A DNA stretch of 64,000 nucleotides from Mycoplasmatota bacterium (GCA_018622495.1 CP076021.1:620001-684000); one strand, 5' to 3'; positions 1-9,564 are shown, counted from the first letter of the stretch. Made by a program: numbers and translations. Notes: generated by a model from the letters alone, not told the origin.

Positions 1-1
1 C

Positions 2-1198
2 ATGTTTGAAGTATTTTCAAACAACTGGTTCTTAGGTTCAATGTTTGGTTCATTCTTTACGATGCTAGTGCAATCATCATCTGCAGCTATTGGTATATTA
101 CAAACACTTTATGAACTTAATGCTCAAGGAATTGAATCAATTTCATTAAATGGTGCTATACCAATTTTACTTGGTGCTAACGTTGGAACAACCATTACAG
201 CAGTTCTAGCTTCTATTGGTGGTAATACAGAAAGTAAGAGAGCTTCATTTATACACATATTATTTAATGTTGTATCTATGATATTCTTCCTCATTATCTT
301 AGTACCTTATGAAAACTTTGTTGCATGGTTCGAAGAAAAATTCTTAGAACAGTATTCAAGAGGAACCATAGCTTTTGCTCATGCATTTCAAAATATAACA
401 ATGACGTTTCTTCTCTATTGGTTTATTCATCCAATGATTAAATTATCGAAGTTTGTTGTTAAGGATAAACAAAATAAATTTATACCTTCAGAAATGTTTG
501 ATGAAAAAATCATTAGTGAATCTCCATTACTTGCTTTAGAATATGTACAAAAATCAATTTTATTCATGGGGTCTTTAGTGAAAGAATATATTCATGTTGT
601 GATATCATATAGTCAAGAAGAGAAATCTAACTTGGTTCAAGAAGGCTATCAATTAGAAAACAGCCTAGATACATATAATACTAAATTACATGATTATTTA
701 ATTAAAATTTCACAAGCAGGATTAGATCCTATCAATTCAAGAAAATTATCAAGAGATTTAGATACGATTAAAGATTTTGAAAGAATTGGAGATCATCTAA
801 CAAACGTCATTGAATTCTTTATTGAAAGATATCGAGAAAATCAAGAATTAAGTGAAAAAGGTAACAAAGAATTGAAACATATTTTCGATGTCATTAATGA
901 AATGATAGATGATGTATTATACAGTTTTGAAAATCAAGATGCTGAAAGAGCAAAACTTGTAGTTAAAAATGAAGATATCATTGATGCATTAGAAGAAAAA
1001 TATAGATATCGTCATATTGAAAGACTTAAGAATGGCGAAATTAAATATGGTATTGCTGAAAATTATGTCGACATTCTTTCAAATATTGAAAGAATAGGTG
1101 ACCATTTAATGAATATAGCAAGTTCAGTTATTGAACCTCTATATGTTCCTCAAGATGTGATTATACCTAAACCGAGTGAATTAGATAGAGATATTTAG
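2..1198 (+). CDS. Na/Pi cotransporter family protein with PhoU-like C-terminal domain (5' end outside window)
   Basis: This is the C-terminal part of a sodium-dependent phosphate transporter of the NptA/PNaS type, an inner-membrane protein. The visible 398 codons begin in the second membrane repeat: a QSSSA motif lies at about residue 24 and GANVGTT at about 58, followed by hydrophobic segments to about residue 150. From about residue 175 the protein is soluble and mostly helical, with the two ERIGDH(L) motifs typical of PhoU-like domains. Family members have an earlier QSSS repeat, which must lie upstream of base 1, so the first ATG seen here is probably internal. uvrB starts 8 bases downstream, so the two may be co-transcribed. 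The transported ion is inferred from the family. Confidence 0.88.
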   Translation: MFEVFSNNWFLGSMFGSFFTMLVQSSSAAIGILQTLYELNAQGIESISLNGAIPILLGANVGTTITAVLASIGGNTESKRASFIHILFNVVSMIFFLIILVPYENFVAWFEEKFLEQYSRGTIAFAHAFQNITMTFLLYWFIHPMIKLSKFVVKDKQNKFIPSEMFDEKIISESPLLALEYVQKSILFMGSLVKEYIHVVISYSQEEKSNLVQEGYQLENSLDTYNTKLHDYLIKISQAGLDPINSRKLSRDLDTIKDFERIGDHLTNVIEFFIERYRENQELSEKGNKELKHIFDVINEMIDDVLYSFENQDAERAKLVVKNEDIIDALEEKYRYRHIERLKNGEIKYGIAENYVDILSNIERIGDHLMNIASSVIEPLYVPQDVIIPKPSELDRDI

Positions 1199-1206
1199 GA
1201 GTAAAA

Positions 1207-3159
1207 ATGTTTGATTTAAAAGCACCTTATGTACCTCGTGGCGATCAAATCAAAGCGATAGAAACACTACAAAATAATATTGAAAAAGGAATTAAACAAC
1301 AAGTCTTACTTGGTGCAACCGGCACAGGTAAGACTTTTACCATGGCTAATATTATAAAAAAATTAGGTAAAAAAACACTTATTTTAGCACCTAACAAAAC
1401 TTTAGCAGGACAACTCTATGGTGAATTAAAAGCATTTTTCCCTAATAATCGTGTTGAATACTTTATATCATATTATGATTATTTCCAACCGGAAGCTTAC
1501 GTTGTATCATCTGATACATACATAGAAAAAGATTCATCAATTAATGATGAAATAGATGAAATGAGACATAGTGCAACTGCATCTTTACTAGATAGTGATG
1601 ATGTCATTGTGGTTGCGTCTGTTTCATGTATATATGGTATTGGAGATCTTGAGGATTATAAAAATTCAATGATGTTTTTGCGTGTTAATCATCAATATGG
1701 TCGTGATCATATGATTAATAAACTTGTAGAAATGACTTATCAAAGAAATGATATGGATTTTCATCGAGGTACGTTTAGAGTACGCGGAGACATTATAGAA
1801 ATCATTCCTGTAAGTGAACGTGCAAAAGGCATACGTGTTTCATTTTTTGGTGATGAAATTGAAGAGATTAAATCATTTGACGTATTAACAGGTAAAGCAA
1901 TTGAAACATTGGATTATATCACTATTTTTCCTGCAACGCATTTTATGACGAATAAAGATAAAATGAATGAAACTATAAGAAGAATAAAAAATGAATTACA
2001 AGAACAAATTGCTTATTTCAAATCAAATAATTTCTTACTTGAAGCACAACGTATTGAACAACGTACACGTTATGATATTGAAATGTTAGAAGAAATTGGA
2101 ATGTGTAGTGGTATAGAAAACTATTCTAGACATCTATCTCATCGAGATGCAGGTGAAACACCTGCAACACTTATTGATTTCTTTGGTGATGATTTTTTAA
2201 TGATTATTGATGAATCACATGTGACTATTCCACAAGTAAGAGGTATGTATGCAGGAGATCGATCAAGAAAAACAACACTTGTAAATCATGGATTTAGATT
2301 ACCTTCTGCTTTAGATAATAGACCACTACAATTTGATGAATTCGAGCAAAAACTCGATCATGTGATATATTTATCAGCAACACCAGGTAATTATGAAAAA
2401 GATAAAGGCATACCAATTGTAGAACAAATTATTCGTCCAACTTATTTATTAGATCCAGTAATCGAAATAAGAAAAACGCATGGACAAATGGATGATTTGT
2501 ATTTTGAAATTAAAAAAAGAATTGAAAATAATGAGAGAGTTCTCATTACGACACTAACGATAAGAATGAGTGAAGACTTAACAAAATACTTTAAAGAATT
2601 AGGATTAAAAGTTGCATATCTTCATTCGGAAATAAAATCACTAGAACGTATACGTATTTTAAGAGATTTAAGACTAGGTAAATATGATTGTTTAATAGGC
2701 ATAAATTTATTAAGAGAAGGCCTTGATTTACCAGAAGTAAGCTTGGTTGCTATATTAGATGCTGATAAGCAAGGATTCTTACGTTCTGAAAGATCTTTAA
2801 TTCAAACAATAGGACGAGCAGCACGTAATCAAAATGGACGTGTGATTATGTATGCTGAAAAAATATCTCAAGCAATGCAATTTGCACTTGATGAAACAGC
2901 ACGACGAAGAGCACTCCAAATTAAATTTAATGAAGAAAATCATGTTGAACCAGTCACTATTCAAAAAGACATACGTGATCAAATATCAATGAAACAGGAT
3001 ATATTAGAAGAAGATAAATCTTATGAAAAAATGTCTAAAAAGGATATTAGAGATACAATTAAGAAACTAGAAGTTCAAATGAATGATGCCGCTAAAGCGT
3101 TGGATTTTGAAAAGGCTGCAGAAATTAGAGATATTATTTTTGAACTACGATCACAGTAA
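1207..3159 (+). CDS. uvrB: Excinuclease ABC subunit UvrB
   Basis: UvrB is the damage-verifying helicase-like subunit of nucleotide excision repair; it receives DNA from UvrA and recruits UvrC. The 650-residue product is of normal length. It shows the Walker A motif GATGTGKT at residues 36-43, the aromatic-rich beta-hairpin region near [12 protein letters not shown] (about 90-100), the DESH helicase motif II, the QTIGRAARN motif VI near residue 540, and a C-terminal UVR coiled coil ([11 protein letters not shown]) that contacts UvrC. The ATG follows GGAGTAAAA. No uvrA or uvrC is in the window. The neighbouring SGNH hydrolase gene begins 9 bases after the stop. Confidence 0.98.
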   Translation: MFDLKAPYVPRGDQIKAIETLQNNIEKGIKQQVLLGATGTGKTFTMANIIKKLGKKTLILAPNKTLAGQLYGELKAFFPNNRVEYFISYYDYFQPEAYVVSSDTYIEKDSSINDEIDEMRHSATASLLDSDDVIVVASVSCIYGIGDLEDYKNSMMFLRVNHQYGRDHMINKLVEMTYQRNDMDFHRGTFRVRGDIIEIIPVSERAKGIRVSFFGDEIEEIKSFDVLTGKAIETLDYITIFPATHFMTNKDKMNETIRRIKNELQEQIAYFKSNNFLLEAQRIEQRTRYDIEMLEEIGMCSGIENYSRHLSHRDAGETPATLIDFFGDDFLMIIDESHVTIPQVRGMYAGDRSRKTTLVNHGFRLPSALDNRPLQFDEFEQKLDHVIYLSATPGNYEKDKGIPIVEQIIRPTYLLDPVIEIRKTHGQMDDLYFEIKKRIENNERVLITTLTIRMSEDLTKYFKELGLKVAYLHSEIKSLERIRILRDLRLGKYDCLIGINLLREGLDLPEVSLVAILDADKQGFLRSERSLIQTIGRAARNQNGRVIMYAEKISQAMQFALDETARRRALQIKFNEENHVEPVTIQKDIRDQISMKQDILEEDKSYEKMSKKDIRDTIKKLEVQMNDAAKALDFEKAAEIRDIIFELRSQ

Positions 3160-3168
3160 AGAAGGTTT

Positions 3169-3786
3169 ATGATGCATAAAGATTTAGAACAATTAAAAAA
3201 ACTCATAGATAAAGACTATCAGCGACATGTTAAAAGATTTGATCAATTAAAACCTGACAAACCTATTGTATTTTTAGGTGACTCTATGGTCGCATATTTT
3301 CCATTGTCAAAATTTAATTTAAATCATAAAGTACATAATTTAGGTATTCCTGGTGATACAACATCTGGGGTACTTGCAAGAATAGAACAAGTTTACCGAT
3401 TAAAACCTAAACAAGTTATTATCCATGTAGGCCTAAATGATTTTGTGTTAACAGAACACAAGACAAATGATATTTTTAATCAATTATTAAAAATATATCG
3501 TTTACTAAACGATCATATAAAAGATGTTAAAGTTACATTTGTTAACTTAACACCTATTAATAAATCTAATTATCAAAATCAAATGTTTGTTAAATATAGA
3601 ACTTTAGAAGACGCTGATGAACTTAATGATCGTTTATTAAAACAAAACATTTTTGAAGTGATTGATTTATTTGAATCTTTAGTTGATGAAAAACATGAAT
3701 TAAAACATGAATTCACAACTGATGGTATACATCTAAATGAGTTAGGATATAAATTATATTTCAATAAACTTTTAAAATTTATGTAA
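3169..3786 (+). CDS. SGNH/GDSL-family hydrolase (lipase/esterase-like)
   Basis: This 205-residue protein has the conserved blocks of the SGNH hydrolase superfamily: block I FLGDSM with the nucleophile Ser at about residue 39, block II around IPGDTTSG (Gly), block III HVGLNDF (Asn) and block V TDGIHLNELGY with the catalytic Asp and His. Such enzymes cleave ester or acetyl bonds in lipids or carbohydrates; the substrate cannot be read from the sequence. There is no signal peptide, so a cytoplasmic location is expected. A second ATG immediately follows the first (3172) and either could start translation. It sits 9 bases after uvrB, probably in the same transcript. Confidence 0.88.
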   Translation: MMHKDLEQLKKLIDKDYQRHVKRFDQLKPDKPIVFLGDSMVAYFPLSKFNLNHKVHNLGIPGDTTSGVLARIEQVYRLKPKQVIIHVGLNDFVLTEHKTNDIFNQLLKIYRLLNDHIKDVKVTFVNLTPINKSNYQNQMFVKYRTLEDADELNDRLLKQNIFEVIDLFESLVDEKHELKHEFTTDGIHLNELGYKLYFNKLLKFM

Positions 3787-3844
3787 AATATTGTATATAA
3801 CGCATAAGTTTTATATAATAAAAAAAGATAAACAAGGGGGAAAT

Positions 3845-4738
3845 ATGGATATTTCTAAATATGCAACAAAACTTGATATGCAAACAAATTCAAATGTAGC
3901 ATTTATGATGGTAGATGACTACAAATTTCAACTAACAACGATGAAGGCTGGGTATACAAAACAGATTGCTTTAGTTGTTATTTGTAATAGAAAACTAGAA
4001 AAAGAAGATATGAAGCAGCTATCAAAAGCTTATGGGTTGAGACCATTAATTTATCAGAATGTAGGATTAAAGGATAATGCTATATTTGTTCCAATTAGTT
4101 TCAATATGAAAAAAGAAAAAATTGAAACTAATCTTATTAAAATTACAACTGTCTTAAAATCTCTAGGTATTGAATGTTTAGAACATTGTCCTTTTTGTGG
4201 GGTAAAAGAAGATTTAGATAGTATAAAAATTGTTAAAGGGTTAGAAGTTCATGTTCACCAAGCATGTGTTGATGAATTTATTGAAAAAGCTGAAAAAAAT
4301 CTTGATCAGCATGAAAGCAAAAGTTATGGTCTTGGTATATTATATGCATTTCTAGGTGCAATATTGGGTGCAATACCTTCTGCGATTGTTTTATTTCAAT
4401 TTGGTATTATATCTGCGTGGTTATTTATTATTATTCCAGTAGCAAGTTTCTACTTTTATAAAAAAAGTGGTTCACCAAAAACGATGACTGCAGTTTTATT
4501 GATTTCTATTATCTCTGTTGTTATTGCTTTATTTCTGGGTTATATAAATTATTATTTAATTGCAGTTTTTTATGATCAAACCTTTGCAGAACTAATGGTA
4601 GACAATTTATCTTTATTCTTAACAGATTTGGCCATGATATTCTTTTTCTCAGTTGTAGGTGTGGCGTTATCTTGGAGAATGCTTTATAAGAATACTTCAA
4701 GTGCAGCAAGAAAAGAAATAGAAGATTTTAAATCTTAA
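3845..4738 (+). CDS. Membrane protein with a Cys/His zinc-type motif, function unknown
   Basis: I do not recognise this 297-residue protein. The first 110 residues form a soluble alpha/beta region. A metal-binding signature CPFC...H-V-H-x2-C follows at about residues 115-140, resembling a treble-clef or zinc-ribbon site. After about residue 160 there are four to five hydrophobic segments, ending in a short basic and acidic tail. The ATG at 3845 is chosen because AAGGGGGAA lies just upstream; an in-frame ATG at 3791 has no such site and would add 18 poor residues. A hairpin terminator follows at 4747-4780. The layout suggests a membrane protein with a cytoplasmic zinc-bound sensor or assembly domain, which is inference only. 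Confidence 0.6.
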   Translation: MDISKYATKLDMQTNSNVAFMMVDDYKFQLTTMKAGYTKQIALVVICNRKLEKEDMKQLSKAYGLRPLIYQNVGLKDNAIFVPISFNMKKEKIETNLIKITTVLKSLGIECLEHCPFCGVKEDLDSIKIVKGLEVHVHQACVDEFIEKAEKNLDQHESKSYGLGILYAFLGAILGAIPSAIVLFQFGIISAWLFIIIPVASFYFYKKSGSPKTMTAVLLISIISVVIALFLGYINYYLIAVFYDQTFAELMVDNLSLFLTDLAMIFFFSVVGVALSWRMLYKNTSSAARKEIEDFKS

Positions 4739-4746
4739 ATCTGATA

Positions 4747-4780
4747 ATAAGGATTATCTTAGTGGATAATTCTTATTTTT
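4747..4780 (+). terminator. Rho-independent terminator
   Basis: A 12-base-pair stem (4747-4758 with 4765-4776, one G-U pair) and a six-base loop are followed by a T-rich tail. It closes the transcript of the zinc-motif membrane protein. Confidence 0.75.
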
Positions 4781-4826
4781 ATTATTATATATAAGTTTAT
4801 GTTATTATATTTATGGAGATGATTTT

Positions 4827-6089
4827 ATGAACGCAAAAACACATTATGATCAAGCATTATCACACTATTTATTAAATACACCAAAGAAAAACATTTTAAC
4901 TGCTATTCAGCATTTTGAACAAGCTGCTGAACAAGGTTATGCAGATGCATATTATTTTCTAGGTCGCTTTTATGGTTTAGGTGATGGTGTTACACTTGAT
5001 TTTGAAAAAGCAATAGCTTTATATAGTCAAGGTCAATCACTTGGGAGTGCTAAGTGTGGTTATGCACTCGGATTAATGCATCACAGTGGATCTGGCATAG
5101 AAAAAGATGAAGAAACAGCAAAAAAATACTTTAGCGAAAATTATCAAATGTTGATGATAGAAGCAAGCAATGAAGATCCTGTCAGTATGCATATATTAGG
5201 TACATATTATTATTATGGTTTTCATGTACAAAGATATATATTTACTGCCATTGAATGGTTTTTAAAAGCATCAGAAAAAGGTTATAGTGATGCACAATAT
5301 ATGCTTGGTATGATTTATGAAACTTTAGGTGAAGAATCTAATCAAAGCGATAAAGCTATTGAGTTTTATCAAAAAGCTGCAAAACAAGACCATCCTTATG
5401 CTCAATATGCACTCGCAATGATAGCGTTAGAAAATGAAAGTTTTAGTGAAGCACAAAGATATTTAGAAAAAGCAGCAAATCAACAATACATGTTAGCAGC
5501 ATTTTCACTAGCAAAGCTTTTACATGATAGAGATGCTAAGCATCCGCTTAAAGCCTTTGAATGGTTTATGGTTGCCGCTAAACAAGGACATACTGAAGCT
5601 TGTTATTATGTTGGTTATTATTATCAATATGGTAAAGGTGTTCCTCAAAATAACGACGAAGCAATTTTATGGTATGAAAAAGCAGCATTAGAAAAAGATA
5701 AAGATGCACTATATCATTTAGCATTAATTCTTATTAGACAAAAAAGCCCTGATTTTGAAAATGCAGCAAAATTATTAGGTGAAGCTGCTAGACAAGGTCA
5801 TCCAAATGCACAATATAACTTAGCAGTTATGTTTCAAAAAGGTGATGGTGTAGAGCAAAGCCATGAAAAAGCACTTTATTGGTATGAGAAAGCTGCAGAG
5901 TCAAATCTAGCTATTGCACAATATAATTTAGGTATGATATATTTCGCAGGAGAAATGCTACCTAAAGATGAAGAAAAAGCGAAAGCATTATGGCAAAAGG
6001 CTGCTGATCAAGGATTTGAGAAAGCAGTACAATTAATGTATTCAATTAACAATTACGAAAAATTACAAAAATCTAAATTTCAAAATTAA
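4827..6089 (+). CDS. Sel1-repeat (tetratricopeptide-like) protein
   Basis: The 420-residue product is built almost entirely of about ten Sel1-like repeats of roughly 36 residues (pattern A-x2-Y-x-LG-x2-Y-x2-G-x-G-V, then A-x2-W-x2-KAA-x-QG), for example at residues 25-60, 255-290 and 325-360. Sel1 repeats fold into alpha-solenoids that act as protein-binding scaffolds. There is no signal peptide or membrane segment, so it is probably cytoplasmic. The ATG follows GGAGATG. The binding partner is unknown. The gene stands alone; its natural terminator is the palindrome at 6098-6126, which is now duplicated by the downstream insertion sequence. Confidence 0.9.
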   Translation: MNAKTHYDQALSHYLLNTPKKNILTAIQHFEQAAEQGYADAYYFLGRFYGLGDGVTLDFEKAIALYSQGQSLGSAKCGYALGLMHHSGSGIEKDEETAKKYFSENYQMLMIEASNEDPVSMHILGTYYYYGFHVQRYIFTAIEWFLKASEKGYSDAQYMLGMIYETLGEESNQSDKAIEFYQKAAKQDHPYAQYALAMIALENESFSEAQRYLEKAANQQYMLAAFSLAKLLHDRDAKHPLKAFEWFMVAAKQGHTEACYYVGYYYQYGKGVPQNNDEAILWYEKAALEKDKDALYHLALILIRQKSPDFENAAKLLGEAARQGHPNAQYNLAVMFQKGDGVEQSHEKALYWYEKAAESNLAIAQYNLGMIYFAGEMLPKDEEKAKALWQKAADQGFEKAVQLMYSINNYEKLQKSKFQN

Positions 6090-6097
6090 AGTAAAAA

Positions 6098-6126
6098 AAA
6101 CGGATTATCAATTTGATAATCCGTTT
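6098..6126. repeat. 29-bp target-site duplication, left copy; palindromic terminator hairpin
   Basis: These 29 bases are identical to 7750-7778 and immediately precede the left inverted repeat of the insertion sequence. The unit is a perfect palindrome of 14 base pairs around one central base, flanked by A and T runs, so it was a bidirectional terminator between the Sel1 gene and pepT. In this copy the T run is cut to three bases by the element, which should weaken termination of Sel1-gene transcripts. Confidence 0.9.
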
Positions 6127-6136
6127 CAGACTGTTG

Positions 6137-6173
6137 AAAAAGTACTTTTCTTTGTGAAAGGTGCTTTTTTTAA
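6137..6173 (+). terminator. Left-end hairpin of the insertion sequence
   Basis: A long stem (AAAAGTAC paired with GTGCTTTT plus an inner TTTC/GAAA arm) with a loop near 6151-6155 is followed by a run of seven T. Such hairpins at element ends shield the transposase gene from outside transcription. Here it may also terminate read-through from the Sel1 gene. Confidence 0.65.
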
Positions 6174-6274
6174 TATAGAACAAAAAGTTATCCACAAAGT
6201 TGTGAAAAATATCACACAACTCTATAAAAGTGAATCGTCAAATAATAAAATACAATTATAAGGGCGGTGGAATT

Positions 6275-7726
6275 ATGAGTCATCAAAAGACACAAGCAAA
6301 AGATGAGTTTATTATGTCAACGATGGAAGATATCGTACCAAAAGATCATTTAGTAAGAAAACTCATCAAACATGTGGATTATACATTTATCAGAGAGTTA
6401 GCAAAACCTTATTATAGTGATATTGGACGACCAGGATATGACCCAGTCGTTCTCTTTAAAATCGCAATTTTAAAATCAACTTTTGGGATATCAAGTATCG
6501 AAGGACCTGTGAAGAAATTAAAGTCAATATCGCATATCGATATTTTTTGGGTATACCATTTACGAAAATGTACCTGATCATTCAACCTATTCTAAAGCTT
6601 ATACGAACCGATTTTATGACACCGACATTTATGAGAAAGTCTTTGAAGGATTTTTAAAACAAATAGAAGCATCAAACTTAATTGATCCAACCTATATATT
6701 TATCGATAGCACACATATTAAAGCAAGTGCAAACAAAAAGAAATATGTCGATAAAATGATTCAAAAAGAAAAAAGTGTGTTTGAAAAAGAAGTTTTAGAA
6801 GTGATTAATGAAGATCGCAAAGAAAACGATAAAAAGCCGCTGCCACCTCAAAAGCAAAAAGATGAAAAGAAACGAAAAAAAGAAAGTAAAACAGATCCTG
6901 ATTCAGGATGGCTTAATAAAGGTGAAAAAGAACATAATTTCTCCTATAACTCACACGCAGTGTGTGATAGACATGGATTTATTCTAGGACAAGTATTAAA
7001 ACCATCAAACATCCATGACTCACAAATATTTAAAGAGGTATTTGAACGCATCAATGATAGGTATGAAGGACTTATTGAAGCTGCTGGATTAGATGCAGGT
7101 TATAAAACAGGTCCGATCATCAAAGCAATCTCGACAAGCGAGATACTCCCTTTAATGCCTTATAAGCGTACAAATGCTCATAAAGGTGACTTTGGCAATC
7201 ATAAGTTTTTATATGATGAGCAAACAGAGATAGTTATACGTGCCCAAACTATGAAACACTCATCTATAAAACCACAAACCGTCAAGGCTATAAAGCGTAT
7301 AGCTGCGATCAGACGATATGTCAGGCATGTCCATTTAAAAGCAAATGTATGAGTCCAAAAGAAAAGAAAAAAACACTTAGAATTTCCGTGTACCAAGACT
7401 ACTTTAGATTTTCTGATGAGATTAGAAAATCAGCATATGGAAAAGAGAAATACGCCTTAAGGAAACAGACCATAGAAAGGTGTTTTGGAGATTTCAAGGA
7501 AAGACACCAGGGGCGATTCACCTATTATCGGGGCTTAAAAAAAGCAAGCGATCATATATCGCTTACTTTCTCATGCATGAATGTCAAAAAAATGGCATTA
7601 AGATTAGCTGAAAGAGCATTAAAAGAACACGTATCCATTAATTTATCAACTCTGATCGTCAAACTCTTATCAAAATGGCAAAAGAAAAAGCCCTTTTTTA
7701 ATCTCAAATTAACCTTGAGTTTTTAA
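6275..7726 (+). pseudogene. IS1182-family-like transposase, disrupted by two frame lesions
   Basis: Read in three successive frames this gives a near-complete DDE transposase of about 480 residues. Frame 1 runs from the ATG at 6275 (preceded by GGTGGA) to a stop at 6577 and holds the N-terminal DNA-binding region. The frame shifts by +1 at a T6 run near 6542-6548 and continues as ENVPDHSTYSKAY, FIDSTHIKASAN (first Asp) and LDAGYKTGP (second Asp). It shifts again near 7226-7231, where an extra GA pair appears, and continues as SYTCPNYETLIYK, a C-x2-C-x5-C cluster and ERCFGDFKERHQG (catalytic Glu) to 7726. The directions (+1, then +2) do not suit known programmed -1 slippage. The product is presumably inactive. 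Confidence 0.85.
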
Positions 7727-7739
7727 ATGGGGCTTTTTT
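7685..7739. terminator. Right-end bidirectional hairpin of the insertion sequence
   Basis: AAAAAGCCC near 7685 pairs with GGGCTTTTT near 7730-7738, enclosing a smaller CTCAA/TTGAG stem that overlaps the transposase stop codon. T runs lie on both sides, so it can stop transcription from either direction, including read-through from pepT on the - strand. Confidence 0.7.
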
Positions 7740-7749
7740 CAACAGTCTG

Positions 7750-7778
7750 AAACGGATTATCAATTTGATAATCCGTTT
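7750..7778. repeat. 29-bp target-site duplication, right copy; overlaps the pepT 3' end
   Basis: This copy is identical to 6098-6126. On the - strand it contains the last codons of pepT (NGLSN and the TGA at 7762-7760), so the terminator stem and the coding end share bases. Because the palindrome was duplicated, pepT kept its native end. The T run on the pepT side is now followed by element sequence after three T. Confidence 0.9.
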
Positions 7779-8986
7779 TTTGCATTTAATATAATAATTT
7801 GTTTAAATATCTCTACTGCTTTTTCCATTTGATTTATTGATGCAAATTCTAAGCGACCATGAAATTGATATCCACCTGTACCAATATTAGGACAAATAAG
7901 ACCATCATAAGTAAGTCTTGCACCATCTGTACCACCACGAATAGGTTCGATAGAAGGTTCTATGTCACATGCTTTAGTTGCTGCAACAGCTAAATCAATG
8001 ACTTCCATATGATCTTTAATAATATCATACATATTATAATAACTATCAGTGATTTTAACTTGTACAACTTCATAACCATATTTTTTGTTCATGAATGTAG
8101 CGATTGTATTGAACTCTTCTTTTTGTTCATTAAATAATTTTTTATCATGATTTCTAACAATGTAATGACTAGTAGCAACTTCAACTTCACCTTTCATGTT
8201 TGTAAGATGATTAAAGCCTTCATAGTTTTCTGTGTATGCTGGATTTAAAAATTCAGGAAGAAGTGAGTGAAATTCCATTGCTAAATGAAGTGCGTTAATT
8301 AATTTATTTTTTGCAGAACCGGGGTGAATGCTTTTTCCAGTAAATGTAAGTGATACACTTGCTGCATTAAAGTTTTCATATTCAATGCCACCAACTTCAC
8401 TACCATCAGCAGTATATGCGAAATCTGCTTTAAAATAATCAAAGTCGAAACGATCTGCACCTTTACCGATTTCTTCATCAGGTGTAAAGCAAATAAATAT
8501 ATCTCCATGCTTTTCTTCTGGATGAGATGTGAAGTATTTTACAACTTCCATAATCTCAGAAACACCACATTTATCATCAGCACCTAATAATGTTTCACCA
8601 TCTGTGACGATGATATCATCACCAATAACTCTAGATAGACTAGGGAATTCATTTGGATGCATTGATAATTTAGTATTTAATTCAATAGTTGATCCATCAT
8701 AATTTTTAATAATTCTAGGATTAACATTTTTTCCAGGGGCATCAGGAGAAGTATCAACATGGGCAATAAGACCTATAGCTTTAGCGCCTTCGACTGTTTT
8801 ATTAATTTTTGTATAAACATATCCATCTTTATCTAAAAAAGCGTCACATCCCATTTCTTTTAACTCTTTGACAAGAAGTTTACTGAGATCCTTTTGTTTC
8901 TCTGTTGATGGAAAAGTGTTTGATTCATGGTCTGATTGTGTGTCAATCTTCACATATCTTAAAAATCTTTCAATTAAACTATTCAT
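7760..8986 (-). CDS. pepT: Peptidase T (tripeptide aminopeptidase)
   Basis: PepT is a cytoplasmic M20-family zinc peptidase that removes the N-terminal residue from tripeptides. The 408-residue product shows the metal-site motifs in order: GLIAHVDTSPDAPG, GADDKCG (bridging Asp), FTPDEEIGKGAD (catalytic and ligand Glu) and GGTDGARL near the C-terminus. Length is normal. The start at 8986 is chosen because AAAAGGAGTC precedes it; an in-frame ATG at 9019 would add 11 residues without a good site. A TATAAT on the - strand (9026-9021) is a plausible -10 element. Its stop lies inside the duplicated terminator beside the insertion sequence. Peptide scavenging fits an organism with limited amino acid synthesis. 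Confidence 0.96.
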   Translation of the reverse strand: MNSLIERFLRYVKIDTQSDHESNTFPSTEKQKDLSKLLVKELKEMGCDAFLDKDGYVYTKINKTVEGAKAIGLIAHVDTSPDAPGKNVNPRIIKNYDGSTIELNTKLSMHPNEFPSLSRVIGDDIIVTDGETLLGADDKCGVSEIMEVVKYFTSHPEEKHGDIFICFTPDEEIGKGADRFDFDYFKADFAYTADGSEVGGIEYENFNAASVSLTFTGKSIHPGSAKNKLINALHLAMEFHSLLPEFLNPAYTENYEGFNHLTNMKGEVEVATSHYIVRNHDKKLFNEQKEEFNTIATFMNKKYGYEVVQVKITDSYYNMYDIIKDHMEVIDLAVAATKACDIEPSIEPIRGGTDGARLTYDGLICPNIGTGGYQFHGRLEFASINQMEKAVEIFKQIIILNAKNGLSN

Positions 8987-9147
8987 TATAGACTCCTTTT
9001 GTTGTGATTTTCTATTCATTATTATACAACAAAAATCTAAATTGGTGGTAAAACATAAAAAATATGCACAAAATTAAGAAAATCAATCAATATATTAATA
9101 ATATTAAGGTCGAAATTAATAAAATTAAACTTTTTTTGTAAAAAGTG

Positions 9148-9176
9148 TTGACAAATCAAAATATAATGAATATAAT
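9148..9176 (+). promoter_or_regulatory. Consensus sigma-70-type promoter of the SHOCT-like operon
   Basis: TTGACA (9148-9153) and TATAAT (9171-9176) are 17 bases apart, a perfect consensus. A second TATAAT at 9162-9167, part of a short near-tandem repeat, is too close to serve the same -35. The leader to the ATG at 9217 is about 35 bases. Confidence 0.8.
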
Positions 9177-9216
9177 GAATGCATAAGTTAAATAAATTAA
9201 GGTTTATGGAGGGAAA

Positions 9217-9564
9217 ATGACAAAATATGAAGTGCTTACTCAATTATCTGAAAATAAAATAACAACTAAAGAAGCATATAAACAAATATATACAACTCAA
9301 CGCATTGGTAAAAAAGCACATTTTGTAAAAATCAAAATTAAGATCAATGAATCAAAAGGTGTTAGTGCACTACTGAAAGTATTGTTTTTATTTCCGATTC
9401 CTCTTGTGTTTGTACGTATAGCAATAAGAATTGGGCTTAAGAACAATAGCCTTAAAGATGTGGATATCCCAGTTGAAGATTTTATAGATTTAATATCTAC
9501 CAGAAACATTAACATTGATGTGAATGCTAAAGATGAAGCACACGTAAGAATTAAAACATTATAA
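9217..9564 (+). CDS. SHOCT-like N-terminal domain protein, function unknown
   Basis: This 115-residue protein begins with a short two-helix motif (VLTQLSENKITTKEAYKQI, residues 6-24) of the SHOCT-like/YvlB-LiaX N-terminal type. A beta-strand-rich region follows, with one hydrophobic stretch at about residues 50-72 (LLKVLFLFPIPLVFVRIAI), then VEDFIDLI and a final strand pair. The same order is seen in the protein at 10038-10427, so the two look like diverged paralogs; here the middle is more hydrophobic. It is the first gene of a three-gene operon with a strong promoter and GGAGG ribosome site. The domain pair is known near DUF2089 regulators in Bacillota, but no firm function is known to me. 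Confidence 0.65.
   Translation: MTKYEVLTQLSENKITTKEAYKQIYTTQRIGKKAHFVKIKIKINESKGVSALLKVLFLFPIPLVFVRIAIRIGLKNNSLKDVDIPVEDFIDLISTRNINIDVNAKDEAHVRIKTL

Larger units (their letters stand above)
6127..7749 (+). mobile_element. IS1182-family-like insertion sequence, 1623 bp, degenerate
   Basis: The element is bounded by terminal inverted repeats CAGACTGTTGAAAAA at 6127-6141 and its reverse complement ending at 7749. It is flanked by 29-bp direct repeats (6098-6126 and 7750-7778). It carries one DDE transposase gene that is broken in two places. Both ends hold strong hairpins with T runs, and a DnaA-box-like TTATCCACA lies at 6188-6196 upstream of the transposase. Size, termini and transposase features match the IS1182 family as I know it, including its variable and sometimes long target duplications. 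The exact match of the two duplications suggests a fairly recent insertion despite the broken transposase. Confidence 0.88.

Noticed and set aside
6539-6577. Programmed frameshifting in the transposase
   Set aside because: The needed shifts are +1 and then +2, the T6 run is not a classic slippery heptamer, and IS1182 transposases are usually one frame. Decay or sequence error fits better.
9161-9180. Short near-tandem repeat as a regulatory array or CRISPR
   Set aside because: It is two copies of about nine bases within a promoter. No spacers or cas genes are present.
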